Shown here: positions 8,992-17,652 of the stretch, piece by piece | Layout: the number at the start of each line of letters is the position of its first letter | Numbering within the stretch: the stretch's first letter is position 1 | Source: JAUILA01 sp964563925 | Lineage (GTDB): Bacteria; Bacteroidota; Bacteroidia; Cytophagales; Cyclobacteriaceae | Direction: 5' to 3' | DNA: 54,299 nucleotides | NCBI GenBank assembly: GCA_964563925.1 | Contig: CAZLZD010000028.1 | Coordinates: forward strand, 1-54,299 | Program-made: the position numbers and the translations under genes | The notes under the pieces: model-generated | Database searches by the model: none | What the model was told of the DNA's origin: nothing | What the model saw: the letters and a program-made list of their open reading frames with translations, nothing else

Positions 8992-9633
8992 TCAGCGAAG
9001 GTCTATAACCTCCACGCCCGGGTAATCATCGGTGTCGAAGACAAAGAAGGATTCAGGCGGGTTTATACCGCTGTTAAAGTTTTCTATGGTGTATTTGTAC
9101 TGGTTGCCCGACTTATCAAACATGATCCACTGGGTCAGGCTGCTGTCTGATTTCCGGATAAACAGCTTGATCTTAAAGTACTGGGCATCCTTATCATCCG
9201 GGACCAGGTCGACCACCGAATGCGGCTTTCCGCCGACCGTCTCCTCGCCGATGTAGATGTATTTGTACCCTTTTTTATAGGCCTCATAGATCTTGGAGGG
9301 AGAAATTTCATCTTCATCCGGATCGTAATTATCAATATTCACTTCATTCACATCCGGAAGATAGGTCCAGAAGGTTTCACCATTGTTTATGACCACCTGT
9401 TCGTCAAGCTCAAGCTTGTATTTATCTCCTTTCACGGTAATTTTTCCTCCGAATTCTTCATTGATCCCTTCGGTTTCGTTGATCAGTGAAGAGGTAATAT
9501 CCGCGCTGTACGCAGGAATCTTCTTATATTTCGCACTCATGGCGTCGAGGACCTTCAGTGCATTTTCATCCCTTTGTGCCCAGCCGACGGTTACAGTCAG
9601 CATACATAAGAGTAGTAGGGAAAGCTTTTTCAT
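8992..9633 (-). CDS. outer-membrane lipoprotein carrier LolA-like protein
   Basis: A 213-residue exported protein. Residues 1-20 are a signal peptide (MKKLSLLLLCMLTVTVGWAQ). The remainder has the LolA/LolB-like beta-strand pattern: DITSSLINETEG near the start, GKITVKGDKYKLEL, a GETFWTYLPDVNEV segment matching the LolA 'tW.Y.p..nqv' signature, and FKIKLFIRKSD with IENFNSGINPPESFF near the end. LolA escorts lipoproteins across the periplasm. It sits directly behind ftsK, an order often seen in this phylum. Family is secure; that it is the main LolA of the cell is inferred. Confidence 0.85.
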   Translation of the reverse strand: MKKLSLLLLCMLTVTVGWAQRDENALKVLDAMSAKYKKIPAYSADITSSLINETEGINEEFGGKITVKGDKYKLELDEQVVINNGETFWTYLPDVNEVNIDNYDPDEDEISPSKIYEAYKKGYKYIYIGEETVGGKPHSVVDLVPDDKDAQYFKIKLFIRKSDSSLTQWIMFDKSGNQYKYTIENFNSGINPPESFFVFDTDDYPGVEVIDLR

Positions 9634-9664
9634 TTCGTTAGGTATAAAGTATAAAAATTTACAA

Positions 9665-12148
9665 TTAATCTAAGCTATTCAATAATTGTTCCAAACTATA
9701 TTCGTCAGGAATAAGAACGTCCCGCGCCTTGCTTCCTTCAAACGGGCCGACGATTCCTGCCGCTTCAAGCTGGTCAATCAGCCTGCCGGCGCGGTTGTAC
9801 CCGAGCTTGAGTTTTCGCTGGATAAGTGAGGTACTTCCCTGCTGATGCATTACAATCAGGCGGGCTGCATCCTCGAAGAGCGCATCCCGGTCAGAGAGAT
9901 CCACTTCTCCCGGTACAGAACTTTCATCATCTCCCACATATTCGGGCAGTATATAGGCCGTTTCATATCCCCGTTGCCCTCCTATAAAGTCGCACACATT
10001 TTCCACTTCCGGGGTATCCACAAAGGCACACTGCAGGCGTGTGAGGTCAGACCCGTGTGACAGGAGCATATCGCCCATTCCGATCAGCTGATCGGCACCG
10101 CCCGTATCCAGAATGGTCCGGGAGTCAATCTTCGAGGTCACCCGGAACGACAGCCGTGCCGGAAAGTTGGCCTTGATCACCCCGGTAATCACATTCACCG
10201 AAGGACGTTGTGTGGCCACCACCAAATGTATGCCAATGGCACGGGCAAGCTGCGCAAGACGTGCGATGGGTGTCTCCACTTCCTTGCCTGCGGTCATCAT
10301 CAAATCGGCAAGCTCATCAATGACCAGCACAATATAAGGTAAAAATCGGTGACCATTCTGCGGATTAAGTTGTCGTTTTACAAACTTGTTGTTGTATTCC
10401 TTGAGATTCCTTGCGCCTGCATCTTTCAGCAGGTCATACCGGTTGTCCATTTCAATACACAATGAGTTCAGTGTATTGACCACCTTTTTGGTGTCGGTGA
10501 TAATAGCCTCCTCGCTGTCCGGCAGCTTCGCCAGAAAATGACGTTCGATCTTATTGAACAGTGTAAGCTCCACTTTCTTTGGATCGACCAGCACAAATTT
10601 TAACTGGGACGGATGCTTTTTATATAAAAGTGATGTGAGAATGACATTCAGACCCACTGACTTACCCTGCCCGGTTGCCCCGGCCATCAGCAGGTGCGGC
10701 ATTTTTGCCAGGTCGATCATGTACACTTCATTGCTGATCGTCTTGCCCAGGGCCACAGGAAGTTCCTTCTCGCTGCGCATGAATTTTTCGGTCTCCAGCA
10801 TGGAGCGCATCCCCACGATCTCCCTGTTCTTGTTGGGCACCTCGATTCCGATGGTTCCTTTACCCGGGATAGGGGCGATGATCCGGATACCCAGGGCGGC
10901 CAGGCTCAGGGCAATATCATCCTCCAGGTTCTTGATCTTGGATATTTTGATGCCTGCTTCCGGAACAATTTCGTAGAGGGTTACGGTCGGACCTATCGTC
11001 GCCTTGATGCTTTGGATACCGATCTTAAAATTGACCAGCGTTTCGATGATCTTGTCCTTGTTTTGTTCCAGCTCCTCCTTGGTCACCTGGATCCTGCCGG
11101 CATCCATCTCGGCGAGAAGGTCCAGGGTGGGATACTTATAGGAACCAAGATCAAGGGTCGGATCATAATTCTCCTGTTTATCTGCCTTTTCCTCTTCCTT
11201 AATATCCTCGTTGACCGAAAATTCAGGTTCAGCCGGCTGCTCCTTCTCCGCCACCACTGTTTCCTTTCGGACGGCAGGTTCCGGCAGGTCAACATCCAGC
11301 TGAAGTTCCGGTTTCGGCTGGGCCTTCCGGGCCGGGGGCGGGTTATCATTCTCCAGCTCCACCTTACGCGACTGATGCTCCGGCCAGTTGTCCTTGTCCT
11401 CAGTATACCCTTTCACACCTGTTTCGGTGGCAGGTTCCGTGTCGATATCATCCGTACTCGACAGGTCCTCCATTTTTTCACCCAGGTTCTTCTCCAGTGT
11501 TTCCACACCCGATGAAATTTTAGTTCGTATTCCCAGGATGGAAGTCACATTGAAGTAGTAGATGACAAACACCAGCAGGGAGAAAATGAGCAGCAGGATC
11601 GTGCCCCAGCCAATGAGCCCTTCCAGCATCAGCGCCAGCTGATACCCTATACCCCCGCTTACAAATCCCCATCGTGAAACCCCTTCGGTGGTATACACGG
11701 TATAGCCCAGCAGCACACACACCCAAAGTGTAAAAAAAGCACAGAAAACAAAGGAGGAATAAATGGGAAGCAATTCCTTCCTGAATACCACCTTATACCC
11801 AACGAGAAACATGAGTACCGGGGTGAAATAGGCAGCCAGGCCAAACCAGCGGAAAATAAAATAATGACTTACAAAGGCGCCTGACAACCCAAGCCAGTTT
11901 TCGGTCTCCCTGCCGGAGTCAAGCATTCCGGTCTGACCGATCGCCTCAATAACGGTCTGATCGGCCTTGCCGGTAAACAGGTAGGAGATAAAGGCGGTCA
12001 TCAGGTAAATCGAACTGATGATCAGGAATAGTCCTACGGTAAGCTGAAAGCGGCGGTCTTTCAGAAATGAAAAACTTAGTCGGAATTTCTTTTTGCCTGA
12101 CCGGGCTTTCTCCTTGGGAGAATTCTTTTTGTAGGTGTTCTTGGCCAT
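9665..12148 (-). CDS. ftsK: DNA translocase FtsK/SpoIIIE
   Basis: An 827-residue division-linked DNA pump that clears and aligns chromosome termini at the septum. Four to five membrane segments occupy about 36-200 and a charged, Pro/Glu-rich linker covers 210-340. The motor follows, with Walker A GATGQGKS at 490-497 and a Walker B region (YIVLVIDELADL). The C-terminal gamma winged-helix domain (SLIQRKLKLGYNRAGRLIDQL) binds KOPS-type sites and stimulates XerCD recombination. xerD lies 1.2 kb upstream on the same strand, fitting the functional link. The ATG at 12148 lies five bases past a TATTTTTG box. Confidence 0.97.
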   Translation of the reverse strand: MAKNTYKKNSPKEKARSGKKKFRLSFSFLKDRRFQLTVGLFLIISSIYLMTAFISYLFTGKADQTVIEAIGQTGMLDSGRETENWLGLSGAFVSHYFIFRWFGLAAYFTPVLMFLVGYKVVFRKELLPIYSSFVFCAFFTLWVCVLLGYTVYTTEGVSRWGFVSGGIGYQLALMLEGLIGWGTILLLIFSLLVFVIYYFNVTSILGIRTKISSGVETLEKNLGEKMEDLSSTDDIDTEPATETGVKGYTEDKDNWPEHQSRKVELENDNPPPARKAQPKPELQLDVDLPEPAVRKETVVAEKEQPAEPEFSVNEDIKEEEKADKQENYDPTLDLGSYKYPTLDLLAEMDAGRIQVTKEELEQNKDKIIETLVNFKIGIQSIKATIGPTVTLYEIVPEAGIKISKIKNLEDDIALSLAALGIRIIAPIPGKGTIGIEVPNKNREIVGMRSMLETEKFMRSEKELPVALGKTISNEVYMIDLAKMPHLLMAGATGQGKSVGLNVILTSLLYKKHPSQLKFVLVDPKKVELTLFNKIERHFLAKLPDSEEAIITDTKKVVNTLNSLCIEMDNRYDLLKDAGARNLKEYNNKFVKRQLNPQNGHRFLPYIVLVIDELADLMMTAGKEVETPIARLAQLARAIGIHLVVATQRPSVNVITGVIKANFPARLSFRVTSKIDSRTILDTGGADQLIGMGDMLLSHGSDLTRLQCAFVDTPEVENVCDFIGGQRGYETAYILPEYVGDDESSVPGEVDLSDRDALFEDAARLIVMHQQGSTSLIQRKLKLGYNRAGRLIDQLEAAGIVGPFEGSKARDVLIPDEYSLEQLLNSLD

Positions 12149-12153
12149 TTGAT

Positions 12154-12161
12154 CAAAAATA
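12154..12161 (-). promoter_or_regulatory. -7 box immediately before ftsK
   Basis: The minus strand carries TATTTTTG, a perfect TAnnTTTG match, leaving only five bases to the ftsK ATG. If used, transcription would start at or within a few bases of the start codon. No strong -33 element is visible. Confidence 0.45.
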
Positions 12162-12184
12162 CAAAGCTGTGGTGTATTAAAAAA

Positions 12185-13228
12185 TTACCCTCTTTTTAAT
12201 TGTACGGCGAGGTACCGGTTAATATTGCGCACAAATGACGGGCCTTCATAGATAAAGCCGGTATAAATCTGCACAAGGGATGCCCCTGCGCGAATTTTTT
12301 CCCAGGCATCTTCGGGAGACATGATGCCTCCCACCCCGATGATCGGGAAATCCGGCCCCAGCCTTTCACGTAAATAAGTTATGATTTCATCAGACCTGTC
12401 CCTTACCGGCCTGCCGCTCAGTCCGCCATTACCGATCTTATCAAGTTCCGCGGCCGGGGTCTTCAGCCCGTCCCGGCTGATGGTCGTATTCGTTGCGATC
12501 ACCCCGTCGAGCTGCGTTTCTTTCAGGATTTCAATAATATCGTCCAGCTGGCCTTCCGTCAGATCCGGGGCGATTTTAAGCAGGACCGGTTTGGAGACCG
12601 GCATCTGTTCGTTGCGCCGGCCGACTGCAAGCAGCAATCGTGTCAGTGGTTCCTTTTCCTGCAGGTCCCTCAGGTTAGGGGTATTCGGCGAACTAACATT
12701 GATCACAAAATAATCCACATGATCAAAGAGTCGTTCAAATCCCGCCAGGTAATCTTCCACGGCCCGTTCGTTGGGAGTGTCCTTATTCTTCCCGAGATTT
12801 CCCCCGATGATTACCGGCGATTTCCGGGAGGAAAGACGCCTGGCGGCGGCATCGACACCCCCGTTGTTAAATCCCATCCGGTTGATCACCGCTTTGTCTT
12901 GCGGAAGCCTGAACAGACGGGGGCGGGGATTACCGGGCTGAGGCCTGGGTGTGACTGTCCCGATCTCAATAAACCCGAAACCATACGAAGCCAGCGCATC
13001 AACCTGCCTGGCATCCTTATCAAAGCCGGCTGCCAGTCCGACCGGATTTTCAAACGTTACTCCAAATACATTCCTTCGTAATTCCGGGGCTGAAACGGTG
13101 AATATGCGACGATTCAGCCAGAGCATGCCAGGAATCCACCGGAGCAATCCCAGCAGCCGAAATGTGAAATGATGGATCTTTTCAGGGTCAAACAGAAAAA
13201 ATATGGGCCTGATTATCTTCTTGTACAC
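12185..13228 (-). CDS. pyrD: dihydroorotate dehydrogenase (quinone), class 2
   Basis: A 347-residue membrane-associated flavoenzyme that oxidises dihydroorotate to orotate and passes electrons to quinone. The N-terminal helices (MYKKIIRPIFFLF to about residue 40) are the class 2 membrane/quinone anchor. FENPVGLAAGFDKDA and IGTVTPRPQPGNPRPR are the FMN and substrate signatures, and the catalytic Ser lies in NVSSPNTPNLR. The C-terminal GVGGIMSPEDA and LVQIYTGF bind FMN phosphate. The start is GTG at 13228, with no better ATG nearby. Another pyrimidine gene, pyrF, lies 3.3 kb away on the same strand but in a separate transcript. Confidence 0.96.
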   Translation of the reverse strand: MYKKIIRPIFFLFDPEKIHHFTFRLLGLLRWIPGMLWLNRRIFTVSAPELRRNVFGVTFENPVGLAAGFDKDARQVDALASYGFGFIEIGTVTPRPQPGNPRPRLFRLPQDKAVINRMGFNNGGVDAAARRLSSRKSPVIIGGNLGKNKDTPNERAVEDYLAGFERLFDHVDYFVINVSSPNTPNLRDLQEKEPLTRLLLAVGRRNEQMPVSKPVLLKIAPDLTEGQLDDIIEILKETQLDGVIATNTTISRDGLKTPAAELDKIGNGGLSGRPVRDRSDEIITYLRERLGPDFPIIGVGGIMSPEDAWEKIRAGASLVQIYTGFIYEGPSFVRNINRYLAVQLKRG

Positions 13229-13249
13229 CGCTTACCTCTCATTTGAGCC

Positions 13250-13257
13250 CAAAGATA
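13250..13257 (-). promoter_or_regulatory. -7 box before pyrD
   Basis: The minus strand reads TATCTTTG, a perfect match to the Bacteroidota -7 consensus, 21 bases before the pyrD GTG. No TTG is found at the expected -33 distance, so confidence is moderate. Confidence 0.4.
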
Positions 13258-13298
13258 ATGGTTTATCGAACGGACTGGGAGAAAAAAGTTAAAACTTC

Positions 13299-14192
13299 TC
13301 AACTCCGCGGATGAAACTCCTGAATTACCTGCCTGAGGTAATCCCGGTCAAGATGAGTATAAATTTCGGTCGTGGTTATGGATTCGTGTCCAAGCAATTC
13401 CTGAACAACCCGGAGATCGGCTCCTCCTTCCAGCAGGTGGGTGGCAAAGGAATGTCGGAAGGTATGCGGACTAATATTTTTTTTGAGTCCTGCCTTCCTG
13501 GCGAGGTTCTTTACAACAGTAAATACCATCACCCTGGACAACTGACGGCCCCGACGGTTCAGAAAGACAAAATTTTCATGGCCTTTCACCGCCGGTACAT
13601 GTACGCGTACTTCCTCCCGGTAAATGGTCAGGTATTTCAGGGCGTCTTTGCCGATGGGCACAAGCCGTTCCTTATCACCTTTACCTGTCACACGCAGGAA
13701 CCCGATATCGGCATACACATTGGTCAGCCGCAGGTTAACAAGCTCGCTTACCCTCAATCCCGAACTGTAGAGAACCTCCAGCATGGCCCGGTTCCTTTGT
13801 CCTTCCGGCGTACTATGATCAATGGCTTCCAGCAGGGTGACAATTTCCTGGTAGGACAAGGTGTCAGGGAGTTTGCGGCCTAGCTTCGGTCCTTCCAGCA
13901 GGGAGGTGGGGTCCTGGTCAATGACCTGATCATAGAGCAGGAACTGATAAAAAGATTTAATGCCCGACAATATCCTGGCCTGGGAATGGGGGCTCATGCC
14001 GAGTTCATTTATGTATTCAACGAAATCCTGGAGCTGGGAATGGGAGACGCGATCAGGAGATACCGGGATTTGCCCGCAAAATTGCCCGAGCAACCGGAGA
14101 TCATGCAGGTAGGCCTTTATGGAATTCTCTGAAAGAGACCTTTCCACGGTGAGGTACTCTGTAAATTGCCGGCAGGCCTGTTCCCATTTCAT
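13299..14192 (-). CDS. xerD: tyrosine recombinase XerD
   Basis: A 297-residue site-specific recombinase that resolves chromosome dimers at dif with XerC. The SAM-like N-terminal domain covers about 1-90. The catalytic set is complete: Arg147 in SSGLRVSE, Lys171 in VTGKGDKER, His243 and Arg246 in HTFRHSFATHLL, His269 in LGHES, and nucleophile Tyr278 in TTEIYTH. The length is typical for XerC/D, and no integrase-type extension or adjacent attachment site is seen, so it is the housekeeping enzyme rather than a mobile-element integrase. It is divergent from aroQ across 75 bases. Confidence 0.93.
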   Translation of the reverse strand: MKWEQACRQFTEYLTVERSLSENSIKAYLHDLRLLGQFCGQIPVSPDRVSHSQLQDFVEYINELGMSPHSQARILSGIKSFYQFLLYDQVIDQDPTSLLEGPKLGRKLPDTLSYQEIVTLLEAIDHSTPEGQRNRAMLEVLYSSGLRVSELVNLRLTNVYADIGFLRVTGKGDKERLVPIGKDALKYLTIYREEVRVHVPAVKGHENFVFLNRRGRQLSRVMVFTVVKNLARKAGLKKNISPHTFRHSFATHLLEGGADLRVVQELLGHESITTTEIYTHLDRDYLRQVIQEFHPRS

Positions 14193-14266
14193 GGTATAAA
14201 AGTAGGGATTTTAATCAATGGGTCCGGACTTTTCCAAATCGATTATTTTCCTGTAATTTCATCCCT

Positions 14267-14701
14267 ATGAAGCTGATGATCATTAACGGTCCCAATTTAA
14301 ACCTGCTGGGCAAACGGGAACCCGGTATTTATGGTAATACTTCCTTTGAGGATTTCTTCGAACGACTTAAATCATCTTTTTCCGGTCATCAGCTGGAATA
14401 TTATCAGTCGAATGTGGAAGGTGAACTGGTCGGCAAGCTGCAGGAGAAGGGATTCGAATATGACGGGATCGTACTGAATGCAGGTGCCTATACGCATACG
14501 TCGGTGGCCATTTCGGATGCCATCGCTGCCATCAATACCCCGGTCATTGAAGTACATATTTCCAATATCTACAAGCGGGAGGAATACCGTCACAAAAGCA
14601 TTATTTCCGCGCATTGTGCGGGAATGATCAGCGGTCTTGGCCTGGAGGGATACCTGCTCGCACTCACCTATTTCATTCATAAGGAGGGGTCAGATGATTA
14701 G
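14267..14701 (+). CDS. aroQ: 3-dehydroquinate dehydratase, type II
   Basis: A 144-residue shikimate-pathway enzyme that dehydrates 3-dehydroquinate. The N-terminal INGPNLNLLGKREPGIYG contains the flexible-lid Arg17 and catalytic Tyr22. NAGAYTHTSVAI, EVHISN with His97 and the REEYRHKS segment complete the type II active site. The size is standard for the dodecameric enzyme. The downstream aminotransferase starts inside its last codons, with an AAGGAGGGG Shine-Dalgarno-like stretch at about 14681-14689, which is unusually strong for this window. Confidence 0.96.
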   Translation: MKLMIINGPNLNLLGKREPGIYGNTSFEDFFERLKSSFSGHQLEYYQSNVEGELVGKLQEKGFEYDGIVLNAGAYTHTSVAISDAIAAINTPVIEVHISNIYKREEYRHKSIISAHCAGMISGLGLEGYLLALTYFIHKEGSDD

Positions 14702-15755
14702 TTTTTACCCCGGACCGTCACAGGTTTACAAAGAGATCCCCTCCTACGTGGATGAGGCTTATTCCACCGGGATGATCAGTGAGAACCACCGCAGCAAGCG
14801 ATTTATGAAGCTTTATAAATCCACGGTAAAGCTGCTGAAAAAACGCCTTGAGATTCCGCAGGATTACAGTATTCTGTTTGTATCCTCGGCCACCGAATGC
14901 TGGGAGATTGTCGCGCAGAGCCTCATTGCCCAGCAAAGTTTTCACTTCTTCAATGGTGCATTCGGGGAGAAGTGGTACAAATACACGCGGAAACTTCATC
15001 CATTGGCCATCGGGTACCGATTCGGGGAAGACGTCGAGCTTACCCCGGAGAATATTGACCTGTCAGGAACCAAAAACGGCCTGATCTGCCTGACGCAGAA
15101 CGAAACGTCTAACGGTACCCAGATCCACAATGACCGGATTGCCTACTTCAGAAATACCTTTCCTGATCACCTCATCGCAGTGGACGCCACCTCCTCCATG
15201 GCCGGCATTTATCTTGACTTCGCCCAGGCGGATATCTGGTATGCGTCGGTCCAGAAATGTTTCGGCCTTCCGGCCGGAATGGCGGTGCTGATCGTCTCCC
15301 CTGATGCGCTGAAACAAGCCGTTGAGATCGGGGATAACCGGCACTACAACAGCATGCTTTTTATGCAGGAGAATGCAGCGAAATTCCAGACCCACCTGAC
15401 TCCCAATATCCTGGATATCTATTTGCTTAACCAGACCCTGAAAAAATCCCGTGGTATTCATAAGGTAAACAAGCGACTTGACAAACGACAGCTCGCCCTC
15501 ACCAAGATTATCCGGAACAAACCCGACTGGGATTTCCTGGTACAGAATGAAGCCGTGCGTTCGACTACGGTGATCACATTGACGAGTGATCCGGGACGCG
15601 TGAAAGACCTGAAAAAGAAGGCTCGGGAGAATGGTATTGTCCTTGGAAATGGCTACGGCCCGTACGCCGAAGAGACGCTCAGGATCGCTAACTTTCCTGC
15701 CACCACACGTTCAGACTGGAAACAACTGAAAGATTTTCTAAAAACTCACCTCTAG
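14694..15755 (+). CDS. class V aminotransferase, phosphoserine aminotransferase-like
   Basis: A 353-residue PLP enzyme of fold type I, class V. The start FYPGPSQVYKEIP resembles SerC-type enzymes (FxxGPxxLP). The PLP Asp lies in IAVDATSSMAG near 161-171, and the Schiff-base lysine is Lys188 in YASVQKCFGLP, with the SVQK signature of phosphoserine aminotransferases. It diverges from canonical SerC in length and in the substrate-binding region, so serine synthesis is likely but unproven. The ATG at 14694 overlaps aroQ by eight bases and follows a strong purine-rich ribosome site; a longer reading from 14637 has no support. Confidence 0.85.
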   Translation: MISFYPGPSQVYKEIPSYVDEAYSTGMISENHRSKRFMKLYKSTVKLLKKRLEIPQDYSILFVSSATECWEIVAQSLIAQQSFHFFNGAFGEKWYKYTRKLHPLAIGYRFGEDVELTPENIDLSGTKNGLICLTQNETSNGTQIHNDRIAYFRNTFPDHLIAVDATSSMAGIYLDFAQADIWYASVQKCFGLPAGMAVLIVSPDALKQAVEIGDNRHYNSMLFMQENAAKFQTHLTPNILDIYLLNQTLKKSRGIHKVNKRLDKRQLALTKIIRNKPDWDFLVQNEAVRSTTVITLTSDPGRVKDLKKKARENGIVLGNGYGPYAEETLRIANFPATTRSDWKQLKDFLKTHL

Positions 15756-15769
15756 TTTTGAAGGCAGGC

Positions 15770-15799
15770 TTGAACTTCAGCCGGGTTTGCCTTTCTTTG
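15770..15799 (+). promoter_or_regulatory. putative promoter for the marC-like gene
   Basis: TTG at 15770-15772 and TTTCTTTG at 15792-15799 are separated by 19 bases, the spacing of Bacteroidota -33/-7 promoters; the -7 box differs from TAnnTTTG at one base. It ends four bases before the ATG, implying an almost leaderless transcript. Confidence 0.4.
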
Positions 15800-15803
15800 C
15801 ATC

Positions 15804-16376
15804 ATGTTTTCATTTAAGGACACATTGTCTGTTACCCTGATCCTGTTTTCAGTGATCGATATCCTGGGATCCATCCCGATCATTATTTCCCTGCGAAAGC
15901 GGGAAGGAAAGATCCATTCCGGCAGGGCGACAATAATTTCAGGAATACTCATGATCCTGTTCCTGTTCCTGGGTCAGTCCATTCTTTCTTTATTCGGGCT
16001 TGATGTGGGGTCTTTTGCTGTGGCCGGGGCGATCATTATGTTCATCCTTTCACTTGAAATGATCCTGGGCGTACATTTCTTTCACGAGGAACCGGAGGCC
16101 CGCGGGTCGGGCTCCATCGTACCTCTTGCATTTCCGCTCATCGCGGGGGCAGGGACGCTCACGACCATCCTGTCGATCCGCGTGGTATACAGCAATGTCA
16201 ATATTCTGGCAGGTATTCTCATAAACCTGCTGTTTGTGTTCATTGTGCTTAAATCGACCAACTGGCTGGAACGGAAGCTCGGGGCCTCGGGATTTAATAT
16301 CCTCCGTCGGGTATTCGGGATCATTTTACTGGCCATTGCCGTTAAAATATTTAAAGATAATATCACTGCCACATGA
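15804..16376 (+). CDS. MarC family integral membrane protein
   Basis: A 190-residue inner-membrane protein with about six transmembrane segments. The opening LFSVIDILGSIPIIISL and the central VPLAFPLIAGAGTLTTIL are the conserved MarC/YhgN segments, the latter containing the family's Pro-Leu-hydrophobic-Ala-Gly-Pro/Ala-Gly pattern. The family's transport role is unestablished; the early link to multiple antibiotic resistance was withdrawn. The stop overlaps the rnhA ATG as ATGA, so the two are translationally coupled. Confidence 0.9.
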   Translation: MFSFKDTLSVTLILFSVIDILGSIPIIISLRKREGKIHSGRATIISGILMILFLFLGQSILSLFGLDVGSFAVAGAIIMFILSLEMILGVHFFHEEPEARGSGSIVPLAFPLIAGAGTLTTILSIRVVYSNVNILAGILINLLFVFIVLKSTNWLERKLGASGFNILRRVFGIILLAIAVKIFKDNITAT

Positions 16377-16870
16377 GTAAAGGCCAAACCATCATCATGT
16401 ACACCGACGGGGCAGCGAAAGGAAATCCGGGGCCCGGGGGTTACGGAACCGTGCTGCTCGCCAAGGTAAACGGAAATGTATACCGAAGGGAATTATCGGA
16501 GGGTTTTCGTAAAACCACCAATAACCGGATGGAATTACTTGCCGTGATCCGCGGACTTGAGAAAGTCAGGAATGCCGGCAGCCGGGTGCAGATATATTCC
16601 GACAGTAAATATGTCGTGGAAGCGGTGGAAAAAGGTTGGGTCTGGAATTGGCAGAAAAAAGGATTTGCCAAAAAAGCCAATGCAGATCTCTGGCAGCAAT
16701 TCATACCGTTGTATAAAAAGCATGATGTCACCCTGCACTGGGTCAAAGGCCACGACGGGCTCGCCGAGAACGAGCGATGTGATCAGCTGGCGGTAGAGGC
16801 AGCTGAGTCCTCAGGGCTACAGGTGGATAAAGGCTATGAGGCTGCGAATGAGTCAGGCGGTTTGTTCTGA
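16373..16870 (+). CDS. rnhA: ribonuclease HI
   Basis: A 165-residue endonuclease that cuts the RNA strand of RNA-DNA hybrids. The catalytic acidic residues are all in place: Asp12 in MYTDGAAKGNPG, Glu54 in NRMELLAV, Asp77 in YSDSKY and Asp137 in NERCDQLA, with the loop His127 in VKGHDG. The Gly-Pro-Gly handle after the first Asp is typical. It ends exactly one base before the stop of the convergent enoyl-CoA hydratase gene, leaving no room for a dedicated terminator. Confidence 0.97.
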   Translation: MSKGQTIIMYTDGAAKGNPGPGGYGTVLLAKVNGNVYRRELSEGFRKTTNNRMELLAVIRGLEKVRNAGSRVQIYSDSKYVVEAVEKGWVWNWQKKGFAKKANADLWQQFIPLYKKHDVTLHWVKGHDGLAENERCDQLAVEAAESSGLQVDKGYEAANESGGLF

Positions 16871-17650
16871 CTATTTGCCCTTGAAATTTGGTTTACGCTT
16901 TTCCAGAAATGCGCTCACACCTTCCTGGTAGTCTTCTGAACTTCCGGCGATTTCCTGGCAATAGGCTTCATAATCCAGCATTTCATCCAGAGATGCATTC
17001 CCGGATTTATTCAGCATCTTTTTCATGAGGCCGATGGCGCGGGTCGGAGCGGACGCGTAGTAAGTGGTATAGGACTGAACCGCCGAATCCAGCTCCTCGT
17101 GCGGCACCACCTTGTTTACGAGACCCATTTCCAGGGCTTCCTCCGCCTTGATGCGTGTTCCCATGGTCGCCAGCTCGAATGCCTTTGACGACCCGACAAG
17201 CCGCGGCAGGAAATAGGAAGACCCTGAATCCAGCACCAATCCGATATTCACAAATACCTCCGTCAGCATTGCATTCTCCGAGGCCACAATCAGGTCACAC
17301 GCCAGCGCCAGCGAACAGCCGGCCCCTGCTGCCACCCCATTGAGCCGGCAGATGATAGGTTTGGGCATTTCGCGCATGGCCCGGATAATGGGATTATAGC
17401 GGCGGTGCAACGAGTCGATAAATGACCGCTTCGTGTCTGGGTCCCCGCTTTTAAGGTCCTGTCCTGAGCAAAACGCCTTTCCTTCCCCGGTCAGCACCAC
17501 AACCCTAACTTCCTCATCACGCTTTGCCTGTTTCAGCGCATCCTGCAGTTCAAAGGTGAGCTCGTCATTCAGGGCATTGTACACTTCCGGACGATCAAGC
17601 GTAATGGTTGCGATTCCGTTATTCAGGCTGTAGCGAAGAAATGAAGGCAT
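16871..17650 (-). CDS. enoyl-CoA hydratase/isomerase (PaaG-like)
   Basis: A 259-residue crotonase-fold enzyme. The start at MPSFLRYSLNNGIATITLDRP is set by the ATG at 17650, two bases after the upstream stop. The oxyanion-hole segments GKAFCSGQDLKSGD and NGVAAGAGCSLALACDL are present, with TEVFVNIGLVLDSGSSYFLPR after them; the Asp in this last segment matches the catalytic Asp of 2-(1,2-epoxyphenyl)acetyl-CoA isomerase rather than the Glu of classical hydratases. No phenylacetate genes are adjacent, so the physiological substrate remains open. Confidence 0.85.
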   Translation of the reverse strand: MPSFLRYSLNNGIATITLDRPEVYNALNDELTFELQDALKQAKRDEEVRVVVLTGEGKAFCSGQDLKSGDPDTKRSFIDSLHRRYNPIIRAMREMPKPIICRLNGVAAGAGCSLALACDLIVASENAMLTEVFVNIGLVLDSGSSYFLPRLVGSSKAFELATMGTRIKAEEALEMGLVNKVVPHEELDSAVQSYTTYYASAPTRAIGLMKKMLNKSGNASLDEMLDYEAYCQEIAGSSEDYQEGVSAFLEKRKPNFKGK

Positions 17651-17652
17651 AA

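Noticed and set aside
10694..11515. 273-residue plus-strand open frame
   Set aside because: Antisense to the linker and motor of ftsK; low-complexity Leu/Arg/Phe composition, no family pattern.
13299..14192. Tyrosine recombinase as sign of an integrated element
   Set aside because: Size, motif set and link to ftsK fit housekeeping XerD; no att repeats or cargo genes are nearby.
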